Source: an uncultured Chryseobacterium sp.
Lineage (GTDB): Bacteria; Bacteroidota; Bacteroidia; Flavobacteriales; Weeksellaceae
DNA: 64,000 bases
Assembly (NCBI GenBank): GCA_913776245.1
Contig: CAJYLO010000002.1
Location: forward strand, 1-64,000
Direction of reading: 5' to 3'
In this document: positions 40,314 through 49,706 of the stretch, in pieces
Layout of the letters: each line of letters starts with the position of its first letter
Position numbering within the stretch: the stretch's first letter is position 1
Program-made: the position numbers and the translations under genes
The notes under the pieces: generated by a model
What the model was told of the DNA's origin: nothing
The model's input: only the letters and a program-made list of their open reading frames with translations
Database searches by the model: none

Positions 40314-40595
40314 CTAAATATTTACTTCGTTTTCTGAAATCCCATTAGAATCCATTATTGTAAAAATAGTTTCCTCTGTATTTTTGCAAAGCTTTACAAG
40401 TTTCTGAACATTTGCATCTTCTATACTTTCAAAATGCTTTAGTTTAAAATCATATTCATCACCGATATCAAAAGCATCCTCCAAATGTTTTAATTCTCCT
40501 GACATTGCAAGATTTACAATTTGTGTAAAAATAATTCCTCTTGCTTCGATAAGATTTTGAATAACTTCTAATATTTTTTCTCTATGATTTTGCAT
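40314..40595 (-). CDS. small hypothetical protein directly upstream of the glycosylase-like gene
   Basis: 93 aa ORF whose stop abuts the next start codon. Confidence 0.5.
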   Translation of the reverse strand: MQNHREKILEVIQNLIEARGIIFTQIVNLAMSGELKHLEDAFDIGDEYDFKLKHFESIEDANVQKLVKLCKNTEETIFTIMDSNGISENEVNI

Positions 40596-40601
40596 TTTAA
40601 A

Positions 40602-40751
40602 TTTCGGCTAAAGCCAACTTATTGTTAATCTCCATTCCGTAGGTTAAAACATACGGCTATTAACATTGAACCCTTCGGGTTCCTTTGACTGTCTTTATAT
40701 TTCTCCATAGGTTTCACCTACGGCTACTGATATTGAATCCTTCGGATTCTG
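40602..40751. repeat. REP-like hairpin cluster (family C), copy 1
   Basis: Alternating hairpins ggctaaagcc, ccgtaggttaaaacatacgg, gaacccttcgggttc, ccataggtttcacctacgg, gaatccttcggattc. Confidence 0.75.
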
Positions 40752-40776
40752 TGATCTTTCCTTTTTATTTTGACAA

Positions 40777-40930
40777 CCTACTTTACTCCTCCTTTTGCTT
40801 ACTTCACTCTTCTGACAGTCTACTTCACTCTTCTGATTGTCTACTTTGCTCTTGTAACGGTCTACTTTGCTCTTGTAATTGTCTACTTTGCTCTTGTAAC
40901 GGTCTACTTTGCTCTTGTAACTGTCTACTT
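40777..40930. repeat. 21-bp tandem repeat array (~7 units)
   Basis: Unit tctactttgctcttgtaacgg; unit starts at 40777, 40798, 40819, 40840, 40861, 40882, 40903, 40924. Confidence 0.92.
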
Positions 40931-40969
40931 AAGACCTATTAGCTTACAGAAGCAAAGTTTTAATTAAAT

Positions 40970-42043
40970 TTATTTCTTAAAATCCTCCATCAGAGTGATG
41001 AATTCATCAAAAAGATAATTCGCATCTTCCGGACCGGGACTGGCTTCCGGGTGGTATTGTACTGAGAAACAAGGATGAATCTTATGCTTCACACCTTCGT
41101 TCGTTCTGTCATTCAAAGCGATATGAGTTTCTATTAAATCTGTATTTTTTAAAGATTCCTGGTCAATGGCGTAACCGTGATTTTGCGAAGTAATCGCGAC
41201 TTTGTTTTTCTCTAAATCCAAAACAGGATGATTGCCGCCTCTATGTCCAAATTTCAGTTTGTAAGTTTTTGCGCCACAAGCCAAACCAATCAACTGATGA
41301 CCAAGACAAATCCCGAAAATCGGAACTTTCCCCAACAATTTCTGAATCATTACCAAGGCGTTCTGATTATCCTCCGGGTCGCCGGGACCGTTGGAAAGCA
41401 TTATGCCATCCGGATTCATCAGAAGAATTTCTTCGGCCGTTGTATCGTGGGAAACCACGATGATGTCACAGTTTCTCTGAGACAACTCGCGGATGATTCC
41501 CAATTTGGAACCGAAATCTACCAAAACCACTTTAAAACCTCTTCCCGGACTGGCGTAAGACGTTTTTGTAGAAACCTGTTCTACTTGATTTGTTGGAAAT
41601 TGAGTCGCTTTTAGCTCTTCGATTACAGCTTTTTCATCTGCATCGGCATTCACGATTTTTCCCTTTTCAACACCTTTGCTTCTGAGGATTCTGGTCAGTC
41701 TTCTGGTGTCGATGCCGGAAATTCCGGAAAGGTTTTTCTTCTCGAACAATTCATCCAGCTTCATTTGCGCTCTGAAATTGGAGGGCAAATCGCAAAGTTC
41801 CTTCACGATTAAACCTTTGATCACCGGCTCGATGCTTTCATAATCGTCACGGTTGATGCCGTAATTGCCAATCAACGGATAGGTCATACACACAATTTGT
41901 CCGCAATAACTTGGGTCAGAAAGTAATTCCTGATAACCCGTCATTCCTGTGTTGAAGACCACTTCTCCCGCTGTGTCCTGCTCTGCTCCGAAGCCCGTTC
42001 CGTAAAAAACTTCGCCGGATTCTAATACTAATTTCTTTTTCAT
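40970..42043 (-). CDS. carA: carbamoyl-phosphate synthase small subunit
   Basis: KLVLESGEVFYGTGFG, PIFGICLGHQLIGLACG, FSVQYHPEASPGPEDANYLF. Confidence 0.97.
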   Translation of the reverse strand: MKKKLVLESGEVFYGTGFGAEQDTAGEVVFNTGMTGYQELLSDPSYCGQIVCMTYPLIGNYGINRDDYESIEPVIKGLIVKELCDLPSNFRAQMKLDELFEKKNLSGISGIDTRRLTRILRSKGVEKGKIVNADADEKAVIEELKATQFPTNQVEQVSTKTSYASPGRGFKVVLVDFGSKLGIIRELSQRNCDIIVVSHDTTAEEILLMNPDGIMLSNGPGDPEDNQNALVMIQKLLGKVPIFGICLGHQLIGLACGAKTYKLKFGHRGGNHPVLDLEKNKVAITSQNHGYAIDQESLKNTDLIETHIALNDRTNEGVKHKIHPCFSVQYHPEASPGPEDANYLFDEFITLMEDFKK

Positions 42044-42125
42044 TTTTACTTTTTATGTTGGAAGCTGGAGGATGGATGTTGGAAGTCTTCCATCTTCCTG
42101 CTTCTCTCTTCCTTCTTTTTATCTC

Positions 42126-42149
42126 AAAAAAAACACGCCCGAAAGCGTG
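42126..42149 (-). terminator. intrinsic terminator immediately after pyrB
   Basis: Minus strand CACGC-TTTCGG-GCGTG followed by T8. Confidence 0.75.
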
Positions 42150-42158
42150 AATCAATTT

Positions 42159-43061
42159 TTATTTTTTGGAGTCGATGAATTGGTATCCTTTGTTTTCCAA
42201 ATCGTATTTAAGGATGGCCATTCTTGCAAAAACGCCGTTCTGCATTTGTTTGAAGATTCTCGACCTTTCGCATTCAACTAATTCTGAATCAATTTCCACG
42301 CCTCTGTTGATTGGTGCCGGATGCATAATGATGGATGTTGGTTTCATTTTCGCTTCTCTTTCTTTTGTTAACCCGAATTTCTTCAGATAATCTTCGGATT
42401 TGAAATTGAAGTTTCGCTCGTGGCGCTCGTGCTGGATCCTCAGCAGAATCAAAACATCCACTTCCTTCACCAGATCATCGAACTGCATATAAGTTCCGTT
42501 CACCAGCATTCCTTCATCGAACCAGAATTCCGGACCGGAGAAATAAACTCTTGCGCCTAATCTTCTGAATAATCCTGCATCCGAATTCGCAACGCGGCTG
42601 TGTTTCACATCGCCTACGATTCCGATTTTAAGTCCTTCGATTTTCCCAAATTCCTGAATGATGGTCAACGCGTCCAAAATAGCCTGAGTCGGGTGATGTC
42701 CTGTTCCGTCACCGGCATTCACAATACTGAGTTTGGTATCTTTCAGCGCATCATAATATCTGTTTTCCGAATGTCTGATAACAGCTACTTCCACCCCAAT
42801 CGCTTCCAGAGTTTTGATGGTATCCAGCATTGTTTCGCCTTTGGCAATCGAGCTTTTCTCGGCTTCAAAGTCGATGACTTGAAGTCCCAGTTTTTTTTCT
42901 GCTACTTCAAAGCTGGTTTTGGTTCTGGTACTGTTCTCAAAAAATAAGTTGGCCGCAAAAACATCACCTTCAATTTTGCTAATCTTACCCTCCGAAAAAG
43001 CCTGAGCTTCTTTTAAAATATTTCCTATACTGTCTGTAGAAATGCGTGAAAGCTTAATCAT
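42159..43061 (-). CDS. pyrB: aspartate carbamoyltransferase catalytic subunit
   Basis: [45 protein letters not shown]. Confidence 0.97.
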   Translation of the reverse strand: MIKLSRISTDSIGNILKEAQAFSEGKISKIEGDVFAANLFFENSTRTKTSFEVAEKKLGLQVIDFEAEKSSIAKGETMLDTIKTLEAIGVEVAVIRHSENRYYDALKDTKLSIVNAGDGTGHHPTQAILDALTIIQEFGKIEGLKIGIVGDVKHSRVANSDAGLFRRLGARVYFSGPEFWFDEGMLVNGTYMQFDDLVKEVDVLILLRIQHERHERNFNFKSEDYLKKFGLTKEREAKMKPTSIIMHPAPINRGVEIDSELVECERSRIFKQMQNGVFARMAILKYDLENKGYQFIDSKK

Positions 43062-43074
43062 AATTAAAATTTTT

Positions 43075-43106
43075 AAATAAAAAAACGAAGCCTAAAAGAC
43101 TTCGTT
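43075..43106 (-). terminator. candidate attenuator terminator in the pyrB leader
   Basis: Minus strand AACGAAGTC-TTTTA-GGCTTCGTT followed by TTTTTTATTT, ~22 nt before the pyrB ATG. Confidence 0.75.
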
Positions 43107-43179
43107 AAATATAAAAAATATTGTTGTTGTCGGCAAACCTGCCAATTATTTTTGTCGCTAAATTCTGTACCAAATTCAT
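43105..43179 (-). CDS. candidate pyrB leader peptide (MNLVQNLATKIIGRFADNNNIFYI)
   Basis: 24-codon ORF just after a TATCTTTG -7 motif; its TAA overlaps the base of the terminator hairpin; absent from the ORF track (too short). Confidence 0.55.
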   Translation of the reverse strand: MNLVQNLATKIIGRFADNNNIFYI

Positions 43180-43185
43180 TGGTTG

Positions 43186-43193
43186 CAAAGATA
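43186..43193 (-). promoter_or_regulatory. -7 element TATCTTTG of pyrB
   Basis: TAnnTTTG on the minus strand, 6 nt before the leader ATG. Confidence 0.55.
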
Positions 43194-43276
43194 CCAATAT
43201 TTTTAATATTATGAAATCTCTCCCAAAATATTTTATGTTAAATCAATGAACGTCTACTCTTGTCAATTTTTTTATT

Positions 43277-43284
43277 TACTTTTG
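43277..43284 (+). promoter_or_regulatory. -7 element TACTTTTG of the Lrp/AsnC gene
   Basis: TAnnTTTG 18 bp before ATG 43303. Confidence 0.4.
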
Positions 43285-43302
43285 AAATAATGATTCACCA
43301 TT

Positions 43303-43764
43303 ATGAGTTTGGATAAAAAAGACAAATTAATTCTTCAGCTCCTCCAAGAGGATTCTACGTTATCTGTGAAAGAAATCTCCGAAAAAATCGGATTGACTTT
43401 CACGCCGACTTACGAACGCATCAAAAACCTTGAAAAACAAGGTGTGGTGGAAAAATACGTTGCCATTCTCAACCGGGAAAAACTCGGAATCAACATTGTG
43501 GTCTATTGCAATATCCGCCTTAAGGAGCAATCTCAGAAAACCCTTAAGGAATTCGAAGATTACATTTCGAAATACGATGAAGTCCAGGAAATCACAAGCC
43601 TTTCCGGCGAGTATGATTATATGCTGAAAATTCTTGCGAACGATATTAATTCCTACAATGATTTTACCGTAAATATCATCTCCAACAGTCCTCACATCGG
43701 TCAATATCATAGTTCTATTGTGCTTCACGAGGTTAAAAAAACGACTAAATTTAAGTTGGATTGA
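43303..43764 (+). CDS. Lrp/AsnC family transcriptional regulator
   Basis: LDKKDKLILQLLQEDSTLSVKEISEKIGLTFTPTYERIKNLEKQGVVEKYVAILNREKLG. Confidence 0.95.
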   Translation: MSLDKKDKLILQLLQEDSTLSVKEISEKIGLTFTPTYERIKNLEKQGVVEKYVAILNREKLGINIVVYCNIRLKEQSQKTLKEFEDYISKYDEVQEITSLSGEYDYMLKILANDINSYNDFTVNIISNSPHIGQYHSSIVLHEVKKTTKFKLD

Positions 43765-43913
43765 TTTTTTTAAAACGCAAAGTCGCAAAAGGTTTTATCT
43801 ATAATACTCTTCAAAGTCGCAAAGGATAAATTTTCTAACTTGATAACGTTAAGATTTTGCGCCTATAAAACAGTTTCATTGTCTAATTACTTTATGCCTT
43901 TGCGATAATAAAC

Positions 43914-45218
43914 TTAACCCAACAATTTGTCTCGCACTTTATTGAACTGATATTCGATTTCATCGAGACAAAGATTTCCTAAACTGCCTTGATGCGTGTG
44001 ATTCAGTTCCTTGTGATCGTATTCAAAAACGTTATTTTCAATTTCTTGTCCGATTTGGATGTACGCATCGCGGAATGAATTTCCTTTTTTCACTTCTTCG
44101 TTGATTTTTTCTACGCTGAAGATGTATTTGTACTTTTCATCATTCAAAATATTGTCTTTCACTTCGATGTTCGGAAGCGTGTAAATCAGGATTCCCAAAC
44201 ATTCTTTTAAAGAATCGATGGCAGGAAAAAGGATTTCTTTGGTCAATTGCAAATCTCTGTGATAACCAGAAGGCAGATTATTCGTCACCAAAATCAATTC
44301 ATTCGGCAATGCCTGAATTCTGTTGCATCTTGCTCTCACCAATTCGAAAATATCAGGATTTTTCTTGTGTGGCATTATACTGCTTCCCGTTGTAAATTCT
44401 TTCGGAAAATTGATGAAATCAAAATTCTGACTCAAATAAAGACATACATCGTAAGAAAACTTAGACAAAGTTCCAGCCAAAACCGAAAGCGAATTTGCTA
44501 ATAACTTTTCAGATTTCCCACGCGTCATTTGCGCATAAACAACGTTATAATTCAGCGTTCTGAAATCCAATTTATAAGTTGTGCTTTCCCTGTCAATCGG
44601 GAAAGAGGAGCCATAACCAGCAGCCGAACCGAGTGGATTTTTATTGATGATATTCTTCGTTGCAAACAATAATTCCAAATCGTCAACCAGAGATTCTGCA
44701 TACGCCCCAAACCACAATCCAAAAGATGATGGCATCGCAACCTGAAAATGTGTGTAACCGGGCAACAAAACATCCTTGTGCTGATTCGCTTTGTCTTTCA
44801 GTATTTGAAAAAACGAATCCGTCAGTTCTGTGATTTCTCTGATTTCATCTAATAAATATAGTTTTATATCCGTCAAAACCTGGTCATTTCTTGACCTTGC
44901 GGTGTGAATTTTTTTTCCTGTTTCTCCAAGTTTCTCGATGAGAACCGATTCGATTTGTGAATGAATGTCTTCTGCTGTTTTATCGATTTCGAAACTTCCA
45001 TTTTCGATGTCGGTAAGGACTTCTTCCAAAACTGCTACAATTGCCTGCTCTTCATCCAAACGAATCAAACCAACTTCTGCCAGCATTTTTGCGTGAGCAA
45101 TAGAACCCAACACATCGTATTTTGCTAATCGGTCGTCAAAATCCAGGTCCTTGCCGACCGTGAATTTTGTGACCAAATCATTGGTTTTTACACTGTCTTT
45201 TTGCCAGATTTTTTTCAT
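43914..45218 (-). CDS. argH: argininosuccinate lyase
   Basis: TGKKIHTARSRNDQVLTDIKLYL, GSSIMPHKKNPDIFELVRAR. Confidence 0.97.
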   Translation of the reverse strand: MKKIWQKDSVKTNDLVTKFTVGKDLDFDDRLAKYDVLGSIAHAKMLAEVGLIRLDEEQAIVAVLEEVLTDIENGSFEIDKTAEDIHSQIESVLIEKLGETGKKIHTARSRNDQVLTDIKLYLLDEIREITELTDSFFQILKDKANQHKDVLLPGYTHFQVAMPSSFGLWFGAYAESLVDDLELLFATKNIINKNPLGSAAGYGSSFPIDRESTTYKLDFRTLNYNVVYAQMTRGKSEKLLANSLSVLAGTLSKFSYDVCLYLSQNFDFINFPKEFTTGSSIMPHKKNPDIFELVRARCNRIQALPNELILVTNNLPSGYHRDLQLTKEILFPAIDSLKECLGILIYTLPNIEVKDNILNDEKYKYIFSVEKINEEVKKGNSFRDAYIQIGQEIENNVFEYDHKELNHTHQGSLGNLCLDEIEYQFNKVRDKLLG

Positions 45219-45239
45219 TTTTTAATATTTTGATATTTG

Positions 45240-45314
45240 AACGCAAAGTGCGCAAAGATTTTTTTTAATTTTATTGAAAATATTTTAAGGTTCGCAAAGG
45301 CGCTGACGCTCAGC
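45240..45314. repeat. dispersed repeat family B, copy 2
   Basis: aacgcaaagtgcgcaaag...ttgaaaatattttaaggttcgcaaaggcgctgacgctcagc. Confidence 0.75.
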
Positions 45315-45371
45315 TAAGATTAACTTTTAAAATTCTTTTTAATTGAAGACAAATCTTCAACTTTGCGAAGC

Positions 45372-45475
45372 GCAGCCCGACTTGAGCGGAAATCCTTTTT
45401 TGCCAACCTTAAAGTTCTATTTAAACTTAAATCGTCTGCAAAAAAGATTGGGAGCGGAAGGCGGATTAAGCTGCC
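45372..45475 (-). repeat. dispersed hairpin repeat family A, copy 3
   Basis: gcagcccgacttgagcggaaatccttttttgc...gcaaaaaagattgggagcggaaggcggattaagctgcc. Confidence 0.8.
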
Positions 45476-45492
45476 CAAATCTTTAAAATAAT

Positions 45493-46575
45493 TTATAATA
45501 TTTTCTCTAATATTTTGATGTAAATATCGATTCCTTCCCTGATTTCGTCGATGTAAACAAACTCGTCTGCGGTATGGGAACGCAGACTGTCACCAACGCC
45601 CAACTTAACAGACGTGCAAGGGATAATCGCCTGGTCGGAAGAGGTCGGCGAACCGTAAGTTGTCCTTCCCACAGCCAAACCCGCCTGAACGAATGGATGA
45701 CTGACTTCTATTTTTGAGGAATTGAGACGGAATGACCTCGGTGTCAATTTCGATTTCATCTGGGACTGGATGATTTCGAACACTTCCCGGTTCGTGTATT
45801 CGTCTGTCACACGTACGTCCAAAGTGAATTGACATTTTTCCGGAACTACGTTATGCTGAGTTCCCGCATTGATAACCGACAAAGTCACTTTCACCTCGCC
45901 CAAATAATCAGAGACTTTCGGAAATTTGAAATCCAGAATATTCTGCAAATCCTGCATACACTTCACAATCGCATTGTCATTGTTAGAATGCGCCGCGTGG
46001 GAAGGCGTTCCCGTCATTTCTCCATCAATCACCAGCAAACCTTTTTCCGCAATTGCGAGATTCATTTTGGTTGGTTCGCCTACGATGGCTAATTCTACAT
46101 TCGGGAGTTGTGGGAACAATGCTTCGATACCGTCCAAACCAGAGATTTCTTCCTCAGCTGTCAAAGCAATCAGGAGATTATGAGTCAAATCTTCACCTTC
46201 ATAAAAATAAAGAAAGGTCTGCGCCATTGCTACCAAAGACGCACCGGCATCGTTGCTTCCCAAGCCGAACAATTTCCCGTCTTTTTCCACCGGAATAAAC
46301 GGGTCCAAAGTGTAAGCTTTGTTCGGTTTTACCGTGTCATGATGTGTGTTTAGAAGGATCGACGGTTTTCCTGCGTCAAAATGTTTGTTGGTTGCCCAGA
46401 TATTGTTTTTGAAGCGGTTGATTTTAATTTGATGCTCATTGAAAAACCCTTCAATGATGAGGGAAACGTTATATTCGTCACGGCTCATAGACGGCGTTGC
46501 GATCAGTTTTTTCAGCAATTTGACTGCATTTTCCATAAGTTCTTCTCTGCTAAAGACAGATTTCAGTTCCTTCAT
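45493..46575 (-). CDS. argE: M20 family N-acyl-ornithine/citrulline deacylase
   Basis: LLNTHHDTVKPNKAYTLDPF, GLGSNDAGASLVAM, ALTAEEEISGLDGIEAL; in the arginine operon. Confidence 0.88.
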   Translation of the reverse strand: MKELKSVFSREELMENAVKLLKKLIATPSMSRDEYNVSLIIEGFFNEHQIKINRFKNNIWATNKHFDAGKPSILLNTHHDTVKPNKAYTLDPFIPVEKDGKLFGLGSNDAGASLVAMAQTFLYFYEGEDLTHNLLIALTAEEEISGLDGIEALFPQLPNVELAIVGEPTKMNLAIAEKGLLVIDGEMTGTPSHAAHSNNDNAIVKCMQDLQNILDFKFPKVSDYLGEVKVTLSVINAGTQHNVVPEKCQFTLDVRVTDEYTNREVFEIIQSQMKSKLTPRSFRLNSSKIEVSHPFVQAGLAVGRTTYGSPTSSDQAIIPCTSVKLGVGDSLRSHTADEFVYIDEIREGIDIYIKILEKIL

Positions 46576-47341
46576 TTCCTAGTTTTATTTGTTCGGATAA
46601 TTTTTCTTCTTTGATTAGAGCCACTTTCTGAACGCCATTTTCTTTGGCACGGAAAGCATTCTCTAGTTTCGGCAAAATGCCTTTATGGAGTTTTCCTTCG
46701 GATTTTAAATCAGAAAATTCTTGTTTGTTGATTGTTTTCAAATTCGAATTCTCATCCTCAATATTTTCTAAAACCCCGTTTTTATCGAAGCAGAAAAGCA
46801 ATTCCGTATCGAAATGTTTTGATAAAGCCTGAGCAATGGTTCCGGCAATCGTATCTGCATTGGTGTTGAACAGATTCCCTTTTTTATCGTGAGTGATTGC
46901 AGAAAACACCGGAACCAAACCCAGATTTATCATATTAATCATCAATTCGTGATTGATACTTTTTTCATTGATATCGCCAACAAATCCAAAATCAATTGTT
47001 GGATGTTCGCGTTTTTCAGCCTGAATCATATTGCCATCGGCACCAGAAAATCCAATCGCATTGCAGTTGAAGCTTTGCAGTTTGGCTACCAAATTTTTAT
47101 TGATTCTTCCCGCATAAACCATCGTTACCAACTTCAACGTTTTTTTGTTGGTGATTCGTCGTCCGTCAATCATTGTCTGCGTGATTTTCAGTTTTTCAGC
47201 CAATGCTTCTGCTAATTTTCCTCCGCCGTGAATCAGGATTTTAGCGCCTTTTATTTCTGAAAATTGTTCAAGGAAAGACTTCAATGCTTTTTTGTCATCG
47301 ATAAGCGTTCCTCCGATTTTTATGATGTGTAATTTTTGCAT
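46550..47341 (-). CDS. argB: N-acylglutamate kinase (acetyl/succinylglutamate kinase)
   Basis: KIGGTLIDD, ILIHGGGKLAEALAEKL, NTNADTIAGTIAQAL. Confidence 0.93.
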   Translation of the reverse strand: MQKLHIIKIGGTLIDDKKALKSFLEQFSEIKGAKILIHGGGKLAEALAEKLKITQTMIDGRRITNKKTLKLVTMVYAGRINKNLVAKLQSFNCNAIGFSGADGNMIQAEKREHPTIDFGFVGDINEKSINHELMINMINLGLVPVFSAITHDKKGNLFNTNADTIAGTIAQALSKHFDTELLFCFDKNGVLENIEDENSNLKTINKQEFSDLKSEGKLHKGILPKLENAFRAKENGVQKVALIKEEKLSEQIKLGNEGTEICL

Positions 47342-47348
47342 TATTTTT

Positions 47349-47421
47349 AACGCAAAGAGCGCAAAGGTTTTTATTAATTATTGAAAATATTTTAAGGTTC
47401 GCAAAGGCGCTGACGCTCAGC
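47349..47421. repeat. dispersed repeat family B, copy 3
   Basis: aacgcaaagagcgcaaag...ttgaaaatattttaaggttcgcaaaggcgctgacgctcagc. Confidence 0.75.
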
Positions 47422-47439
47422 AAATATTTATTCTAATTT

Positions 47440-48393
47440 TTATTTTAATTCATCTAATATTTCAGAGAAAACCGCTTGAGCAGAAAAGATTCTGTTTTTT
47501 GCCTGCTGATAGATGATTGAGTTTTCGCCATCCATTATTTCATCACTCAGCTCAAGATTTCTACGAACCGGCAAACAATGCATTACTTTTGCGTCGTTAG
47601 TCAATGCTAATTTTTCGTTAGTTAACATCCAGTTACCTTCAACCTTTGGCATATTCGCATAATTATCAAACGACGACCAGTTTTTTACATATACGAAATC
47701 CGCATCTTTTAAAGCTTCGTCCTGATCGTGAATTACAGGTGTGTCTTTCGTGAAATTTTTATCCAAATCATAACCTTCCGGATTGGTAATTACAAAATCA
47801 ACATCCATCTGCTGCATCCACTCTGTAAACGAATTTCCGACAGCCTGCGCAATCGGTTTGATGTGAGGCGCCCAAGTCAAAACTACTTTTAGTTTTCTAT
47901 CTTCCGGCCAGTTTTCTGTAATTGTGATGCAATCCGCCAAACTTTGTAACGGATGTCGAGTTGCAGATTCCAGAGAAACGACAGGAACTTTAGCGTATTT
48001 CAGGAATTGGCTCAGAATACTTTCGTTCACATCATCTTCTTTGTTTTTCATTCCCGCAAAACATCTCACAGCAATGATATCGCAATATTGATTCAGAACC
48101 TCTATTGCATCTTTGATATGTTCGACTGTGTCGCCATTCATCACAGTTCCGTCAGCAAATTCCAGATTCCAAGCTTCTTGTGCTGCATTAAGAACCAGGA
48201 CATTCAGTCCTAAATTCTGAGCAGCGATTTGGGAACTTAATCTTGTTCTGAGACTTGAATTAAGGAAAACCAAGCCAATCGTTTTTCCTTTGCCTTTCGT
48301 TGGATTTTCTAACGGATTTTCTTTTATTTTTAAAGCTTTTGCAATGATTTCCTGCAAATTATCTATATCGTAAACGGAAGTGAAATTTTTCAT
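47440..48393 (-). CDS. argF': N-acyl (probably N-succinyl)-ornithine carbamoyltransferase
   Basis: FLNSSLRTRLSSQIAAQNLG, NLEFADGTVMNGDTVEHIKDA, ESATRHPLQSLADCITI, MHCLPVRRNLELSDEIMDG. Confidence 0.92.
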   Translation of the reverse strand: MKNFTSVYDIDNLQEIIAKALKIKENPLENPTKGKGKTIGLVFLNSSLRTRLSSQIAAQNLGLNVLVLNAAQEAWNLEFADGTVMNGDTVEHIKDAIEVLNQYCDIIAVRCFAGMKNKEDDVNESILSQFLKYAKVPVVSLESATRHPLQSLADCITITENWPEDRKLKVVLTWAPHIKPIAQAVGNSFTEWMQQMDVDFVITNPEGYDLDKNFTKDTPVIHDQDEALKDADFVYVKNWSSFDNYANMPKVEGNWMLTNEKLALTNDAKVMHCLPVRRNLELSDEIMDGENSIIYQQAKNRIFSAQAVFSEILDELK

Positions 48394-48519
48394 CTTATTT
48401 TTTTTATCGCAAAGGCGCTAAATTATTTTATGTAATTCGACTTTTATAAGTCGCAAATTTTAATGCACGATTTTTGCGACTTTTCAACATTATAATTATT
48501 GATTTCTTGGGCCTTTGCG

Positions 48520-49689
48520 TTATTTAAATTCTATAATTTCTTTTTTCGAATCAATCGCTTTCAAGGTTTTTTCCAGAGCGTTGATGAACAAATCGGATTC
48601 TTTTTCCGAAATATTGAGCGCGGGTAAAATCCGCAGAACGTTTTTATTATTGGCATTTCCGGTGAAAATAAAATGTTCAAATAACAATTCTTTCCTAACA
48701 TCTGCACAAGCTTGGTCGAGCTCAATTCCGATCATCAGTCCGCGTCTTTTGATGGTTTTGATGTGAGGAAAATGTTTGATTTTTTCTTCGATATATCTTC
48801 CGATTTTTTCAGAATTTTCGATTAAACTATCTTTTTCGATCACTTCCAACACCGCTAATCCGGCAACACAAGCGAGATGATTTCCGCCAAACGTGGTTCC
48901 CAACAATCCGTAACTCGCCTGGAATTTTGGACTAATCAAAACACCACCAATCGGGAAACCATTTCCCATTCCTTTGGCAACCGTAATCAAATCCGGTTTG
49001 ATGTCAAATTCCTGATGTGCAAAGAATTTTCCTGAACGTCCGTAACCTGACTGAACTTCGTCCAAAATCAAAATCACATTATTGTCTTTGCACAATTTTT
49101 CAATCGTTAAAATGAAATCTTCTGTTAACAAATTAATTCCGCCAACCCCTTGGATTCCTTCGATAATGACTGCAGAAATTTCGTTCTGATTTCCATCAAA
49201 AATCGATTTCAATTCTTCCGAATTATTGAATTCACATTTGATAAAATTCTCAGATTCGTTGACTGGCGCAACAATTTTTGGATTGTCCGTAACCGCAACT
49301 GAGGCGGAAGTTCGTCCATGAAAAGCTTCTGAGAAATAAACCACTTTCTTTTTCCCGTTATGAAATGAAGCCAGCTTCAAAGCGTTCTCATTCGCTTCCG
49401 CTCCGGAATTACATAAGAACAACGAGTAATCTTCGTAACCTGATAATTTCCCCAACTTCTCAGCCAATTCTTCCTGAATTTTGTTCTCCACAGAATTGGA
49501 ATAAAAACTGATTTCCTCCAATTGATTTTTCAACCTTTCAACATAATGCGGATGATTATGACCAATGGAAATCACAGCGTGACCACCATAAAAATCGAGG
49601 TATTGCTGACCGTTTTCGTCCCACAAAAAAGAACCTTGGGCTTTTACTGGATTGATGTTAAAGAGTGGATATACGTTGAATAAATTCAT
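48520..49689 (-). CDS. argD: acetylornithine-type aminotransferase
   Basis: FLCNSGAEANENALKLAS, LILDEVQSGYGRSGKFFAH, TVAKGMGNGFPIGG. Confidence 0.95.
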   Translation of the reverse strand: MNLFNVYPLFNINPVKAQGSFLWDENGQQYLDFYGGHAVISIGHNHPHYVERLKNQLEEISFYSNSVENKIQEELAEKLGKLSGYEDYSLFLCNSGAEANENALKLASFHNGKKKVVYFSEAFHGRTSASVAVTDNPKIVAPVNESENFIKCEFNNSEELKSIFDGNQNEISAVIIEGIQGVGGINLLTEDFILTIEKLCKDNNVILILDEVQSGYGRSGKFFAHQEFDIKPDLITVAKGMGNGFPIGGVLISPKFQASYGLLGTTFGGNHLACVAGLAVLEVIEKDSLIENSEKIGRYIEEKIKHFPHIKTIKRRGLMIGIELDQACADVRKELLFEHFIFTGNANNKNVLRILPALNISEKESDLFINALEKTLKAIDSKKEIIEFK

Positions 49690-49706
49690 TTTACTTTTTT
49701 ATTTTT

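Noticed and set aside
40777-40930. Possible CRISPR array
   Set aside because: Contiguous 21-bp tandem units with no unique spacers and no cas genes nearby.
40685-40967. Overlapping 85 aa and 65 aa plus-strand ORFs (LLCSCNGLLCSCN..., YFALVTVYFALV...)
   Set aside because: Both are translations of the 21-bp tandem repeat; the frames stay open only because the period is a multiple of three.
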